Source: CAXXOK01 sp963678055
GTDB taxonomy: Bacteria; Bacillota; Clostridia; Christensenellales; Aristaeellaceae
DNA: 64,000 nt
Assembly (NCBI GenBank): GCA_963678055.1
Contig: OY782679.1
Coordinates: 310,001 to 374,000 of the forward strand
Reading direction: 5' to 3'
Shown here one piece after another: positions 33,628 to 42,046 of the stretch; the first letter of the stretch is position 1, and each line of letters opens with the position of its first letter. The notes beneath the pieces were generated by a model that did not search any database, was not told where the DNA came from, and saw only the letters and a list, made by a program, of their open reading frames with translations. The position numbers and the translations under genes are program-made.

Positions 33628-34506
33628 TTATACCGTCTGCCAGAGCATGCGGTTGTCCTGGTAGCGTACGGCAAGCTTGCCGCTGTCCTTCAGCCAGGCG
33701 AGGTAGGAGCGTACGGTGCTGCCCACCAGCACATATTGCGCGGCGGTCATGGTGAGTTTGTACTGCGTGAAAACCTGCTGGAGTATAGCTTCAAAAATCA
33801 GCGGGGTTTGGCAGATTGTCAGCAGCGCATCCGCAATTTCCAGAATTTTGTCCCGGTTCAGGCGTGCCAGCGTGGCTGCATCGGTGGTCGCTTCCGCGTG
33901 GGAGGGGATAAAGAGGGTCGCGCTCATCGCTTCGACAGCTTTCAGCGTTTCCAGCTGCGCGCCGATATCGTACAGAAAGGTCACGCCGTATTTTTGCAGG
34001 GTGGTTTCGTTCATCACACAGTCGGCCAGGAATACCACATCGTCCGGCGTGCGAAAGCCCACCATATCCAGGAAATGCCCCGGCAGGGGAATGGATTCAA
34101 TTTCGCTGGGGAAGGCAGGGTCTGTTATATCGCGTGCGTCGCTTTCCTGTGCGTGCAAAAACTTGTGGTGCAGCTCTTTAAAGGGATAACCGCCCCACAG
34201 CAGCACCGGCTCCAGCTGGGTATGGCGGGTGATGGCCGCCTCCACGCCGGGTGCGAATATAGGGCAGCCGGTTTGCTGTTGCAAATAGCGGTTTCCGCCG
34301 ATGTGATCGGCATTGGAATGGGTATTCAAAATGCCTTTCAGCGTCCAGCCCTGCTCCCGCAGGAGCTTGAGTATTCTGCGGCCGGCATCCTTATCGTTGC
34401 CGGAATCAATCAGGTATACATCGGTTGGGTTTTGTCGGTAGACGCCGATTTTGGTCGGGCAGTCGATATAGAAAGTATTTTGGCCGGCCTGAACGAGTTC
34501 ATACAT
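33628..34506 (-). CDS. MBL-fold metallohydrolase
   Basis: A 292-residue metallo-beta-lactamase-fold protein. The metal motif is 'THSNADHIGGN' (H63-x-N65-x-D67-H68), where the second histidine of the usual HxHxDH is asparagine. Later ligands are 'PLPGHFLDM' (His), 'VVFLADCV' (Asp) and 'IPSHAE' (His). The C-terminal 75 residues form a small helical domain. The substrate is unknown. It begins 11 bases after the XRE-cupin gene on the same strand, with AGGAG before ATG 34506, so it is likely under that regulator's control. Confidence 0.85.
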   Translation of the reverse strand: MYELVQAGQNTFYIDCPTKIGVYRQNPTDVYLIDSGNDKDAGRRILKLLREQGWTLKGILNTHSNADHIGGNRYLQQQTGCPIFAPGVEAAITRHTQLEPVLLWGGYPFKELHHKFLHAQESDARDITDPAFPSEIESIPLPGHFLDMVGFRTPDDVVFLADCVMNETTLQKYGVTFLYDIGAQLETLKAVEAMSATLFIPSHAEATTDAATLARLNRDKILEIADALLTICQTPLIFEAILQQVFTQYKLTMTAAQYVLVGSTVRSYLAWLKDSGKLAVRYQDNRMLWQTV

Positions 34507-34517
34507 GCGCTTTGCTC

Positions 34518-35075
34518 CTAGTGGGCGGGGTAGAAAATCAGGTTGTACATGGCGCAGCTTTCACCGTAGGGGTTGTTGTATTCATGGGGCAGATCGGCGT
34601 GGAAGCGCACGGCCTGTTGCTTGTGCAGTGTCAGCTTTTTCTGGCCGATGGTGACATCCACCTTGCCGTGGGCTATCATTATGTATTCCTCGGTGCCCTC
34701 CATGTGCTTGTCCGAGCCGTGCGTGCAGCCCGCGTCCAGCTCCAGATAGAAGATTTCCACGTTGCGTACCGGATCGTAGGGAAACAGGTTGCTGGCGCGC
34801 ATCATGCCGTTTTCTTCTTGGAGCAGGGTATCAAACTCCACCTCGGCCAGTACGTACTCCGGTGCTTCTTCCCGAAGGAAGGTGCTCAGGGGTACCTTGA
34901 GCCCGGTAGCGATTTTGGACAGTGTCGTAATCGTCGGGGCGGACTGACCGCGCTCGATCTGTCCGAGCATGGGCTTGCTCACATCGGTTAGCTTGGCCAC
35001 TTCCTCCAGCGTCAGGTTTTTCTGAGCGCGAATCGACTTTAAACGGTTGCCGATCATTTCGGTCTGAATAGACAT
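34518..35075 (-). CDS. XRE-cupin transcriptional regulator
   Basis: A 185-residue regulator: a Cro/C1 helix-turn-helix at residues 8-62 ('LKSIRAQKNLTLEEVAKLTDVSKPMLGQIERGQ') and a C-terminal cupin at about 105-180 ('LDAGCTHGSDKHMEGTEEY', 'HADLPHEYNNP'), the architecture of PuuR/SutR-like regulators that sense small ligands. It heads a two-gene operon with the MBL-fold enzyme. The perfect palindrome at 35093-35106 immediately upstream is a likely autoregulatory site. Confidence 0.87.
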   Translation of the reverse strand: MSIQTEMIGNRLKSIRAQKNLTLEEVAKLTDVSKPMLGQIERGQSAPTITTLSKIATGLKVPLSTFLREEAPEYVLAEVEFDTLLQEENGMMRASNLFPYDPVRNVEIFYLELDAGCTHGSDKHMEGTEEYIMIAHGKVDVTIGQKKLTLHKQQAVRFHADLPHEYNNPYGESCAMYNLIFYPAH

Positions 35076-35092
35076 CGTTTCGACCTCCTTTG

Positions 35093-35106
35093 TATGTTAT
35101 AACATA
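35093..35106. promoter_or_regulatory. Operator palindrome before the XRE-cupin gene
   Basis: TATGTTATAACATA, a perfect 14-base palindrome 17 bases before the start. On the minus strand a promoter-like TTGCGC-N16-TATACT lies just upstream, so the palindrome would cover the transcription start. Confidence 0.55.
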
Positions 35107-35241
35107 TGTGAGTATAGTATAGCATATTCTTCGAAAAGCGCAACAGGGGGTTTCAGAGTGTATTCTAGCGGAAGACCGAACCTATGCCGAAAGTGAAATC
35201 AATAGTATCGCCTGATCCGGTAGGATGCTACATGCCACAAC

Positions 35242-35315
35242 AAAGGCCGCGCAAGTGCGCGGCCTTTGAGAGGTCTCCTTTTGCTTACGTTTCCTTTTAC
35301 TAAAGGAAACGTAAG
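35242..35315 (-). terminator. Two successive hairpins after the AEC transporter gene
   Basis: A perfect 14-pair stem (35284-35297 with 35302-35315) directly follows the stop codon. A second, 11-pair GC-rich stem (35242-35252 with 35257-35267) follows, ending in TTTGTTG on the minus strand. Confidence 0.7.
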
Positions 35316-35316
35316 G

Positions 35317-36252
35317 CTACGCCAGCGTGTACGCCGCGATGCCGATGAACAGCACCAGCGACACGAGGGTCTGGATGGACAGGGTCGTGGATACATAGGC
35401 CTTGTGGGCGGGGTCGGTGGCGTAGAGGGGAATAATGAAGGGCGCGGGCAGGGTGTAGGCCAGCAGCAGGGCGACGAACAGCGGCTTTTCAAACGGGATG
35501 ATGGCGAAGATGAAAAGCGCGCTCAGAGCTAGCAGCGGCAGCATGACCAGTAGGCGCAGGCCTACGGTTTTTAAGACCGGGGAGAGAAGTGCCCTGTCAA
35601 ACCGCAGTTCGTAGCCGACGATGAGTAAAATCAGCAGGCTGGTTGGCGCGGCAAGGAACTGAAACAGCGCGGTAATCACCGGGCCGGCAGCCGTGGCCAT
35701 AGCCCAGCGGCCAACACCCAGCACGCCCAGCACTGCGCCGGCAATCATGCAAATGAGCACTATGTTTGAAAACACGGTCTTCATCAGCGCTTTTGCGCCT
35801 GCGGTTTCGCCGTTGGCGGCTTTGAGGGCGATTAAAAACACGGTAAAGGTGCAAAAGGTCTGGCCGATATCAATCATGGCGAAGATGTGCGTTTGCCCGG
35901 CGTAGAGTAGCCCAAACAGCGCATAGCCGAGCATACCGGCTTCAAACTCCGTCAGCAGAAACGGCAGGTACTTGGCGTAGGGTTTCATAAAACGGCGCAG
36001 GGCATACCCGGCCAAAAGCCCCAGCACACAGGCCAGGAACACCGTGCCGAAGGTCAGTGCAATCCGGCCGGAGTACTCCGCGGTAAAATAGGCATAAAAC
36101 AATACGGCCGGCAGGGTGATTTTCCCAACCACGGCTTTCAGGCCCTTGAGGCCTTCTTCACCAAACACATTTTTTCGCTTTAAGACATACCCCAGCCCGA
36201 AGGCAACGAGTACCGGCAGCACCATTTGCAGAATCGACAGAAACAACGCCAT
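35317..36252 (-). CDS. AEC-family (auxin efflux carrier-like) transporter
   Basis: A 311-residue protein with about ten membrane helices. It starts like the family ('FLSILQMVLPVLVAFGLGYVLKRKNVF') and ends with 'LSIQTLVSLVLFIGIAAY'. Bacterial AEC proteins carry carboxylates such as malate, malonate or lactate. ATG 36252 has GGGAG very close upstream; TTG 36270 is an alternative without a ribosome-binding site. It is the last gene of the minus-strand operon, 48 bases after a YesM-like kinase, which suggests that the two-component pair monitors or regulates uptake of its substrate. Confidence 0.87.
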   Translation of the reverse strand: MALFLSILQMVLPVLVAFGLGYVLKRKNVFGEEGLKGLKAVVGKITLPAVLFYAYFTAEYSGRIALTFGTVFLACVLGLLAGYALRRFMKPYAKYLPFLLTEFEAGMLGYALFGLLYAGQTHIFAMIDIGQTFCTFTVFLIALKAANGETAGAKALMKTVFSNIVLICMIAGAVLGVLGVGRWAMATAAGPVITALFQFLAAPTSLLILLIVGYELRFDRALLSPVLKTVGLRLLVMLPLLALSALFIFAIIPFEKPLFVALLLAYTLPAPFIIPLYATDPAHKAYVSTTLSIQTLVSLVLFIGIAAYTLA

Positions 36253-36300
36253 CTCTCCCTTTGTATGCAATAAGCAGGTACAAGCTAGCTTCGCTGCGGC

Positions 36301-37947
36301 TTACAAAGTTCCTGCTCTGTCCGTGTTTTTGAGCTGCATTTTCATGGTCAGCACTACGGTGGTCCCTTCGCCGGGCGCGGACTGAATGGTGATGCCCGCG
36401 TCCTCGCCAAAGTACAGCTTCAAGCGCTGATCCACGTTGCGCAGCCCCACGCCGCGCGGGGTATCCGGGTCAAAGCCCACGCCGTTGTCTTCCACGGTGA
36501 GCAGTAATAGCTCTCCTTGCTGGTGGGCGGATACGGCAATGTGTCCAATGCCGTCCATCGGTTTGATGCCATGGTATATGCTGTTTTCCACAATGGGCTG
36601 CAGCATGATTTTGGGGACCATACAGTCCTGCAATGCTTCGGGAATATCAAACGTGTAGGTCAAGCGCTCGCCGTAGCGCTCTTTTTGGATGTACAAATAC
36701 TGCTGCGCGTGCGCGGCCTCGTCGGCCAGGCTGACGACAGCGCGGCCTTTGGCCAGCGACAGCCGGAAAAACTTCGCCAGCGTCTTGGTTAGGGCGATAA
36801 TCTTGTCGTTATCCTTAAACTCCGCCAGCCACACAATGGTATCCAGCGTGTTGTAGAGGAAATGCGGGTTAATCTGCTGGGTCAGCGCTTCGATCTCGGT
36901 TTGCCGCAGGGCGTGCTGCTTGTGCTCCAGCTCGGCCATCAACTGCTTTATTTTTTGTATCATGCGGTTGTAGCTTTCTGTCAGCACCTGCGTTTCAGAT
37001 ATTTCACCCGCCAGGGCGCTTAGCTCCTGCAGGCTTTCGATGTCCTCCATGCTGCCGGCCAGCCGTTTCAGCGGCGTGGTCAGCTTGCGGGAGTAGGCGG
37101 CGGCGATCAGTACCATCGCCAGAAACAGCAGTACCCCAGTCAGTGCGACCATATCCAGCAGCTGGCGCTTGATGACATCCAGCCCGCTTAAATACACCCG
37201 CCCGGTCAGCCACCACTGGGTTTCGGGTATCATGTAGCGCTGGGTCAGGACGTTGGTCTTTGGGTTGTAGCCCAGTTCGCCGGGCTGGGCGGCCTGCCCG
37301 CCGATCGGGAAGATGACCGTTCCCTGGGTATCGGTAATGGTGATGCCACCGCCGATATCCATCGCGCTGATGGCGTTATCGACCATGCAGTAATCAAGGT
37401 CCAGCGCCAGCACGCCGGGTATGCTGCCGTCGTCCAGCTCAATGGGTACACCCATGGTGATGACGCAGCCGTCGTTATGGTCATAGCTGGCGGCGCGCGC
37501 GGTGGTCAAAAAGGGCATATCGTTTGCAAGCAACGATTGGTAATCCGCACTGCTTTCAAAAATGGACGGACTTTCGCTGATCACCCGGCCGTCGGCAAAG
37601 GCGGCAAATACGCCAAAGACGTAAAATTCAGCATCGGTGATGGCGTTCATCAAATGGATTACCGTCTCCTCGCCATCGCCGGTTTTGGCATAGTCCATAA
37701 AGGCGGGTGTGGTGGTTAATAATTGCAGCAGGCTTTTGGCATGGCGGATGTCTGCGCCGATTTCCACGGCGGTTTTTTCGATTGCCATTTCGGTCTTCAT
37801 GACGTTTTCTTTGACAAAGATGTCCGACACCACCACGTACACCACCGCGCCAAACAGCGACACGATCAAAAGCCCCGCGATCAGGTTGAACGCGGTGATC
37901 TGGAACCATAAACTTTTCAGGCGCTTGCGCCAGGTGTCACGTTTCAT
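36301..37947 (-). CDS. LytS/YesM-type sensor histidine kinase
   Basis: A 548-residue membrane kinase: helix 1 (about 17-40), an outer sensor domain (about 41-265, Cache-like), helix 2 (about 270-290), a HAMP-like linker, then the His_kinase domain ('LTQQINPHFLYNTLDTI', phospho-acceptor His) and HATPase ('PIVENSIYHGI', 'VEDNGVGFD', 'GVGLRNVDQRL'). It should phosphorylate the AraC-type regulator encoded immediately upstream, whose stop overlaps this ATG by 4 bases. YesMN-type pairs commonly control carbohydrate or organic-acid use. Confidence 0.92.
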   Translation of the reverse strand: MKRDTWRKRLKSLWFQITAFNLIAGLLIVSLFGAVVYVVVSDIFVKENVMKTEMAIEKTAVEIGADIRHAKSLLQLLTTTPAFMDYAKTGDGEETVIHLMNAITDAEFYVFGVFAAFADGRVISESPSIFESSADYQSLLANDMPFLTTARAASYDHNDGCVITMGVPIELDDGSIPGVLALDLDYCMVDNAISAMDIGGGITITDTQGTVIFPIGGQAAQPGELGYNPKTNVLTQRYMIPETQWWLTGRVYLSGLDVIKRQLLDMVALTGVLLFLAMVLIAAAYSRKLTTPLKRLAGSMEDIESLQELSALAGEISETQVLTESYNRMIQKIKQLMAELEHKQHALRQTEIEALTQQINPHFLYNTLDTIVWLAEFKDNDKIIALTKTLAKFFRLSLAKGRAVVSLADEAAHAQQYLYIQKERYGERLTYTFDIPEALQDCMVPKIMLQPIVENSIYHGIKPMDGIGHIAVSAHQQGELLLLTVEDNGVGFDPDTPRGVGLRNVDQRLKLYFGEDAGITIQSAPGEGTTVVLTMKMQLKNTDRAGTL

Positions 37948-38713
37948 ATGCGCCCTCCCGCCTTACGAAACTCCGACACCGTGGTGCCGAACTTACGCTT
38001 AAACAGCGCGGACAGATAGTTGGGGTCGTCGATGCCGATGGCCTCGGCCACCTCGTAGTTTTTCATCTGCGAGGATAAGAGCAGAATTTTCGCCTTTTCC
38101 AGCCGCATGTCCAGCAAATAATCCCGGAAGTTAGCCCCAAACAGCTTTTTAAACAGCGTGGACAGGTACGCCGCGTTGTAGCCGATGTCATCGGCCAGTG
38201 CGGACAGGCAAAACGAAGAACTTGCCAGGTTTTTTCGATGGCCGCCGCTAAGGTGTGCTTTAGGCTGTCGTCGTCGCCCGCAGGCGCAAGGCCGGCCAGT
38301 TTATCGGCGGAGGCGAGAACGGATTTGAAACCGTCCTCGGTTTTACGTTTCTCCACAAGCTTAATCAGCAGCTCGGTGACATCGTCCTTGGAAACGGGCT
38401 TTAAAATATAATCATCCACGCCCAGCTTCAGGGCGGTGAGCACATAATCAAAATAATCGTAGCCGGTAATCAGCGCGATTTTCAAAGCGCTGTCAAACTC
38501 CAGGGCTTTTCTGGCAAACTCCAGCCCGTTCATGCGGGGCATGTTGATATCCGCAAATACGATGTGTACATCGCCGCGCTGGACAATGTCCAGCGCCTGC
38601 TGGCCGGTTTCGGCCTCGTACACCGTGCCAATTCCGAGCGCAGCATAATCCACAAGGGTTTTAATCCCCCTGCGGACTATGCTTTCGTCGTCGGCGAGCA
38701 GCAGATTATACAT
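37944..38713 (-). pseudogene. YesN-like response regulator with AraC output, interrupted by a frameshift
   Basis: The first 160 or so codons give a receiver domain ('LLLADDESIVRRGIKTLVDY', phospho-Asp in 'VFADINMPRMNG', 'ILKPVSKDDV') and a linker. At a run of six A on the minus strand (38230-38235) the frame is lost. One base over, the sequence continues perfectly into an AraC double helix-turn-helix ('LSALADDIGYNAAYLSTLFKK' and 'AEAIGIDDPNYLSALFKRKFG') and ends with a TGA overlapping the kinase start. Adding one A restores a 256-residue protein. A sequencing indel in the homopolymer, a true mutation or slippage are all possible. Start ATG 38713 follows AGGAG. Confidence 0.85.
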
Positions 38714-38716
38714 GCG

Positions 38717-40246
38717 TTACTCCTGGTCGATATAGGATTGCAGGAAGCCGTATCCTTCGGCGTCCATCTGGTCGTAGGGGATAAAGCGCAGCGCTGCCCC
38801 GTTAATGCAGTAGCGCAGGCCGCCCCGGTCGGCGGGGCCGTCGGTAAACACATGGCCCAGGTGGGTGTCGCCCGCACGGGAGCGGACCTCGGTGCGAACC
38901 ATGTTGTAGCTGGTGTCGGTCAGTTCGACGATCACCTGCGGCACGATGGGCTTTGAAAAGCTCGGCCAGCCGCAGCCGGAGTCAAACTTATCCACCGAGG
39001 AAAACAGCGGTTCGCCGGTGACAACATCCACGTACAGACCCTTGTCAAACAAATCGTCGTACACGCTGGTAAAGGCGTATTCGGTGGCGTTTTCCTGGGT
39101 GACGCTGTATTGAATGTCGGTCAGGGTGGCTTTCAGCTCTTCCTGCGAAGGGATGGGATAGTCCTGGCTGTCTATCCAGCTGCTAAGGGCTTCGTCTCTG
39201 GCGGAGGACAGGTCGATATGGCAGTAGCCATAAGGGTTCTTTTTCAGGTAATTTTGGTGGTATTCTTCCGCCACGCAGAAGTTTGTAAGCGGCAGAGCCT
39301 CGGTTACAATGGAGTCTGCGTACTTGGTCTGCTCCTTGGCGACAACCGCCTGAATGATGGGCAGATCAGCCTCGTCGGTGTAGTAAATACCGGTGCGGTA
39401 CTGGGAGCCGATGTCGTTGCCCTGCTGATCCACGCTGGTGGGATCGATAATGGTGAAAAAGGTGGTGAGCAGCGCATCCAGCGGGACGATGGAGGCATCG
39501 TAGGTCACCAGCACGGTCTCGGCGTGACCGGTGTTACTGTAGCAAACTTCCTTGTAGGTTACGGTGTCGGAGTTTCCGTTGGCGTAGCCGGACACTGCGT
39601 CCAGCACGCCGGGAATGCGGTCCATAAACTCCTCCACGCCCCAGAAACAGCCGCCCGCCACATAAATGGTCTTCTCGTTTGCGGGTGTCTGCGGGGCCGG
39701 GGTGCTTACGGCGGCAGCGGGCGTGGTCGCCTCAGGGGCGGGGCTGCCCGAAAGCAGCGCGACAACCTCTTCACTTGGCGTGTGGCCGACGCTGAACTTG
39801 ATCAGCTTGCCATCGGCATCAATCAGCGCGGAGGAAGGATAAGCGCGAACGCCAAAAGCCCGCATGGCTTTGCCGCCCTCGTCAAACAATACAACGGTGT
39901 TTTTATAGTCTAGCCCATTGTACCATGCTTTAAAGCTTTCCGCATCCTTTTCCCCGTCCACGCCGGGGGCGACCACGGTGATGACGGTGAAATCATTATC
40001 CATGCCCGCGAGGGTATCGGTATCGTGCAGGGTGCTAAGGCACACCGAGCACCAGGATGCCCAGAACTTGATATACACGGGCTTTCCTTGCAGGCTTTCC
40101 AGCGTTACGGTGTTGCCGTCAAAATCCGCAAAGGTGGCAGCCGGTGCGGGGGGCAGGGGTTTATCGTTTGCCAAAGCGCTGAAGCTTACAACGCCAGCCG
40201 CCAGCAAAATGGCGAGCACCAGCATAAGTCCAAGCAGTTTCTTCAT
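38717..40246 (-). CDS. msrAB: Extracytoplasmic thioredoxin-MsrA-MsrB fusion (methionine sulfoxide reductase)
   Basis: A 509-residue three-domain repair enzyme. A signal/anchor helix (about 4-26) leads to a TlpA-like thioredoxin domain (35-165, redox pair C66-SV-C69), a Pro/Ala/Thr-rich linker, MsrA (about 193-350, C200 in 'GGCFWG') and MsrB (about 380-500, 'DSGCGWPSF', C480 in 'RYCING'). It reduces both S- and R-methionine sulfoxides in exported proteins. The layout matches the PilB/MsrAB protein of Neisseria. CcdA, encoded 1 base upstream, should supply electrons to the thioredoxin domain. ATG 40246 sits behind GGAGG. Confidence 0.94.
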   Translation of the reverse strand: MKKLLGLMLVLAILLAAGVVSFSALANDKPLPPAPAATFADFDGNTVTLESLQGKPVYIKFWASWCSVCLSTLHDTDTLAGMDNDFTVITVVAPGVDGEKDAESFKAWYNGLDYKNTVVLFDEGGKAMRAFGVRAYPSSALIDADGKLIKFSVGHTPSEEVVALLSGSPAPEATTPAAAVSTPAPQTPANEKTIYVAGGCFWGVEEFMDRIPGVLDAVSGYANGNSDTVTYKEVCYSNTGHAETVLVTYDASIVPLDALLTTFFTIIDPTSVDQQGNDIGSQYRTGIYYTDEADLPIIQAVVAKEQTKYADSIVTEALPLTNFCVAEEYHQNYLKKNPYGYCHIDLSSARDEALSSWIDSQDYPIPSQEELKATLTDIQYSVTQENATEYAFTSVYDDLFDKGLYVDVVTGEPLFSSVDKFDSGCGWPSFSKPIVPQVIVELTDTSYNMVRTEVRSRAGDTHLGHVFTDGPADRGGLRYCINGAALRFIPYDQMDAEGYGFLQSYIDQE

Positions 40247-40247
40247 A

Positions 40248-40943
40248 TTATCCTCCAATCCAGGCAGTGAGTACGTTGAGGCGGTCGGTCATCAGCAGGA
40301 GTCCCATTACGATGATCAGGATACCGCCGATGATTTTAATCACGGGCAGGTACTTGTTAATATGCTTGATCTTTGACAGGAGCAGTTCGGAAAACAGGGC
40401 CAAAATCAGGAACGGTACAGCAAAGCCCAGGGAGTATACACCCATGAGAAACGCGCCGTAGAACGCAGCGCCACCGCCGGCCGCTACGCCGAGGATGGCC
40501 GCAAGCACCGGGCCGATGCAGGGCGTCCACCCGAAGCTGAATAGAAAACCCAGGGCGAAGACCTTGAACGCGCCAAGGCGCGTTTGGGTGTGCATCGTGA
40601 CCCGCTTTTCCCGTTCGAGAAACTTCAAATGAAGCAGTCCGGTTTGGTTTATGCCTAGTAGCACCACGATAGCGCCCAGCACGATCATAAAGACGCGGCT
40701 GTTGAGTACGCTGCCCAGCGCGCCTGCGCCAAAGCCGAGTAGGACGAAGGTGACGGATATTCCGGCGATGAATAAAAGCGTTCGTAAAAACAGCTGCAGC
40801 CTGCGGCGGGATGGGTCTTCCGCCGCGGCGGGCGAGGCCAGGGTGGACAAGTAAACCGGCAACAGCGGTACAATACACGGGGAGAGGAACGACAGCACGC
40901 CCGCGATAAATACGGTGGAAATATATAAGGTTTCATTGGTCAT
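40248..40943 (-). CDS. ccdA: CcdA-family transmembrane thiol-disulfide electron carrier
   Basis: A 231-residue protein with six membrane helices and the two conserved Cys-Pro motifs of CcdA/DsbD-beta: 'SFLSPCIVPLLP' and 'GWTPCIGPVLAA'. It carries reducing equivalents from cytoplasmic thioredoxin to the outer face. Start ATG 40943 follows GGGAGGTGAG; the upstream extension to 41006 is not supported. It ends 1 base before msrAB, so the two are almost certainly translated together and work as one repair pathway. Confidence 0.93.
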   Translation of the reverse strand: MTNETLYISTVFIAGVLSFLSPCIVPLLPVYLSTLASPAAAEDPSRRRLQLFLRTLLFIAGISVTFVLLGFGAGALGSVLNSRVFMIVLGAIVVLLGINQTGLLHLKFLEREKRVTMHTQTRLGAFKVFALGFLFSFGWTPCIGPVLAAILGVAAGGGAAFYGAFLMGVYSLGFAVPFLILALFSELLLSKIKHINKYLPVIKIIGGILIIVMGLLLMTDRLNVLTAWIGG

Positions 40944-40975
40944 GCGCTCACCTCCCAGTGGGCTTCCGTGTAGAA

Positions 40976-41004
40976 GCGGCACCCGGCACAGGGCCGGATG
41001 CCGC
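40976..41004 (-). other. GC-rich hairpin between the rhodanese and ccdA genes
   Basis: Arms GCGGCA-c-CCGG and CCGG-a-TGCCGC without a T run. It may stabilise the upstream message or attenuate read-through. Confidence 0.35.
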
Positions 41005-41031
41005 ATTCCGGTGTAAGGGGATTGGGGTCAG

Positions 41032-41850
41032 TTATTCAACCGGAAATCCGGCGTCGGTCCAGGCACTGAAATTACCAATCAGGCGGAACACGGGTTGGAA
41101 CCCAGCATCTGCCAGTTTGGTTGCGCCAAGGATGGACGCTTCGTCCGTGTGGCAGTAGACCACATACGGCACGTTACGGTCGAGCATCGAAAGGGCGTTA
41201 TCCAGAGTGCCGTCGCCAACATAATAGTTCACAGCGCCGGGCAGGTGCCCTTCGTTATACATCGGGGAAACGTCGATGATCACAAGGCTGGGAATGGCTT
41301 CGGCCAGCGCTTTGACCTGCTCAGGGCTAATGTCGATGAATCCGGCTTCTGTACGCATGCCCATTGAAGCGGCATCGTTTAAAAGCATTTCCTCTGAAGC
41401 CGTCAGAGTGGATACCGGGAAACCGGCCTCTACCCAGCCGCCGAAGTTGCCGTGCAGGCGGTATACGGGATCAAAGCCCGCGGCTACCAGTTTGCCTGCG
41501 CCAAGCATGGAGGCTTCATCTGTGTGACAATAGACCAGATAGTTCTTGTCTTTGTCCAGCATCGGGATGGCGTCGTCCAGGGTGCCGTCACCTACAAAAT
41601 AGTGCAGTGCACCGGGCAGGTGGCTTTCGTCATACTTGGGGGATACGTCGATAATCACGAGATTGGGGTCTTGCCGCATCAGTTGCAGGGCTTCGTCCGG
41701 GGTGACATCGATGAATCCTTGTTCGGTCTTCATGCCGACCATCGGCATGCTCTCGTCTTGGGTCATATCCTCAGCCAGCGCTATCGTGCTGACTGCCATA
41801 AGCAGTACGACGAGCAGAGCGGTGATTTTGAAAAAATGTTGTTTACGCAT
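41032..41850 (-). CDS. Secreted tandem rhodanese-domain protein
   Basis: A 272-residue protein with a signal peptide ('ALLVVLLMAVSTIALA', cleavage near residue 26) and two rhodanese domains, each with an active cysteine: C108 in 'LVYCHTDEAS' and C233 in 'VVYCHTDEAS'. The domains resemble each other closely, pointing to internal duplication. Rhodaneses handle persulfide or sulfane sulfur; outside the membrane it may act in thiol redox repair together with CcdA and MsrAB downstream. AAAGGAGG precedes ATG 41850. A TACAAT -10-like box is present at about 41878-41883 on the minus strand. Confidence 0.88.
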   Translation of the reverse strand: MRKQHFFKITALLVVLLMAVSTIALAEDMTQDESMPMVGMKTEQGFIDVTPDEALQLMRQDPNLVIIDVSPKYDESHLPGALHYFVGDGTLDDAIPMLDKDKNYLVYCHTDEASMLGAGKLVAAGFDPVYRLHGNFGGWVEAGFPVSTLTASEEMLLNDAASMGMRTEAGFIDISPEQVKALAEAIPSLVIIDVSPMYNEGHLPGAVNYYVGDGTLDNALSMLDRNVPYVVYCHTDEASILGATKLADAGFQPVFRLIGNFSAWTDAGFPVE

Positions 41851-42046
41851 TGTGGTAAACCTCCTTTATAGTTTGTATTGTAAACGGCTTAGGCATAAGT
41901 GAACATAGATTGTTGCTGGCTGTTTCTTGGTTTTGTTTGGATATCGGGGATAGGAAATGAACTTTTTATTGTTTGCGTCGTCTAAAGGGCAGATAGCGAA
42001 AAATGCGGGTGCAGCGCCCGCCCCTAAATCCCGAAAGGAGACTATT

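Noticed and set aside
33616..34521. 300-codon plus-strand frame opposite the MBL-fold gene
   Set aside because: A mirror of the real minus-strand gene, with no start signal or family motif.
38063..38230. Natural C terminus of the response regulator in the first frame
   Set aside because: The first-frame tail is Cys/Arg/Trp-rich nonsense, while the shifted frame encodes a proper AraC domain.
39110..39913. 267-codon plus-strand frame opposite msrAB
   Set aside because: Antisense shadow with low-complexity Gly/Val content.
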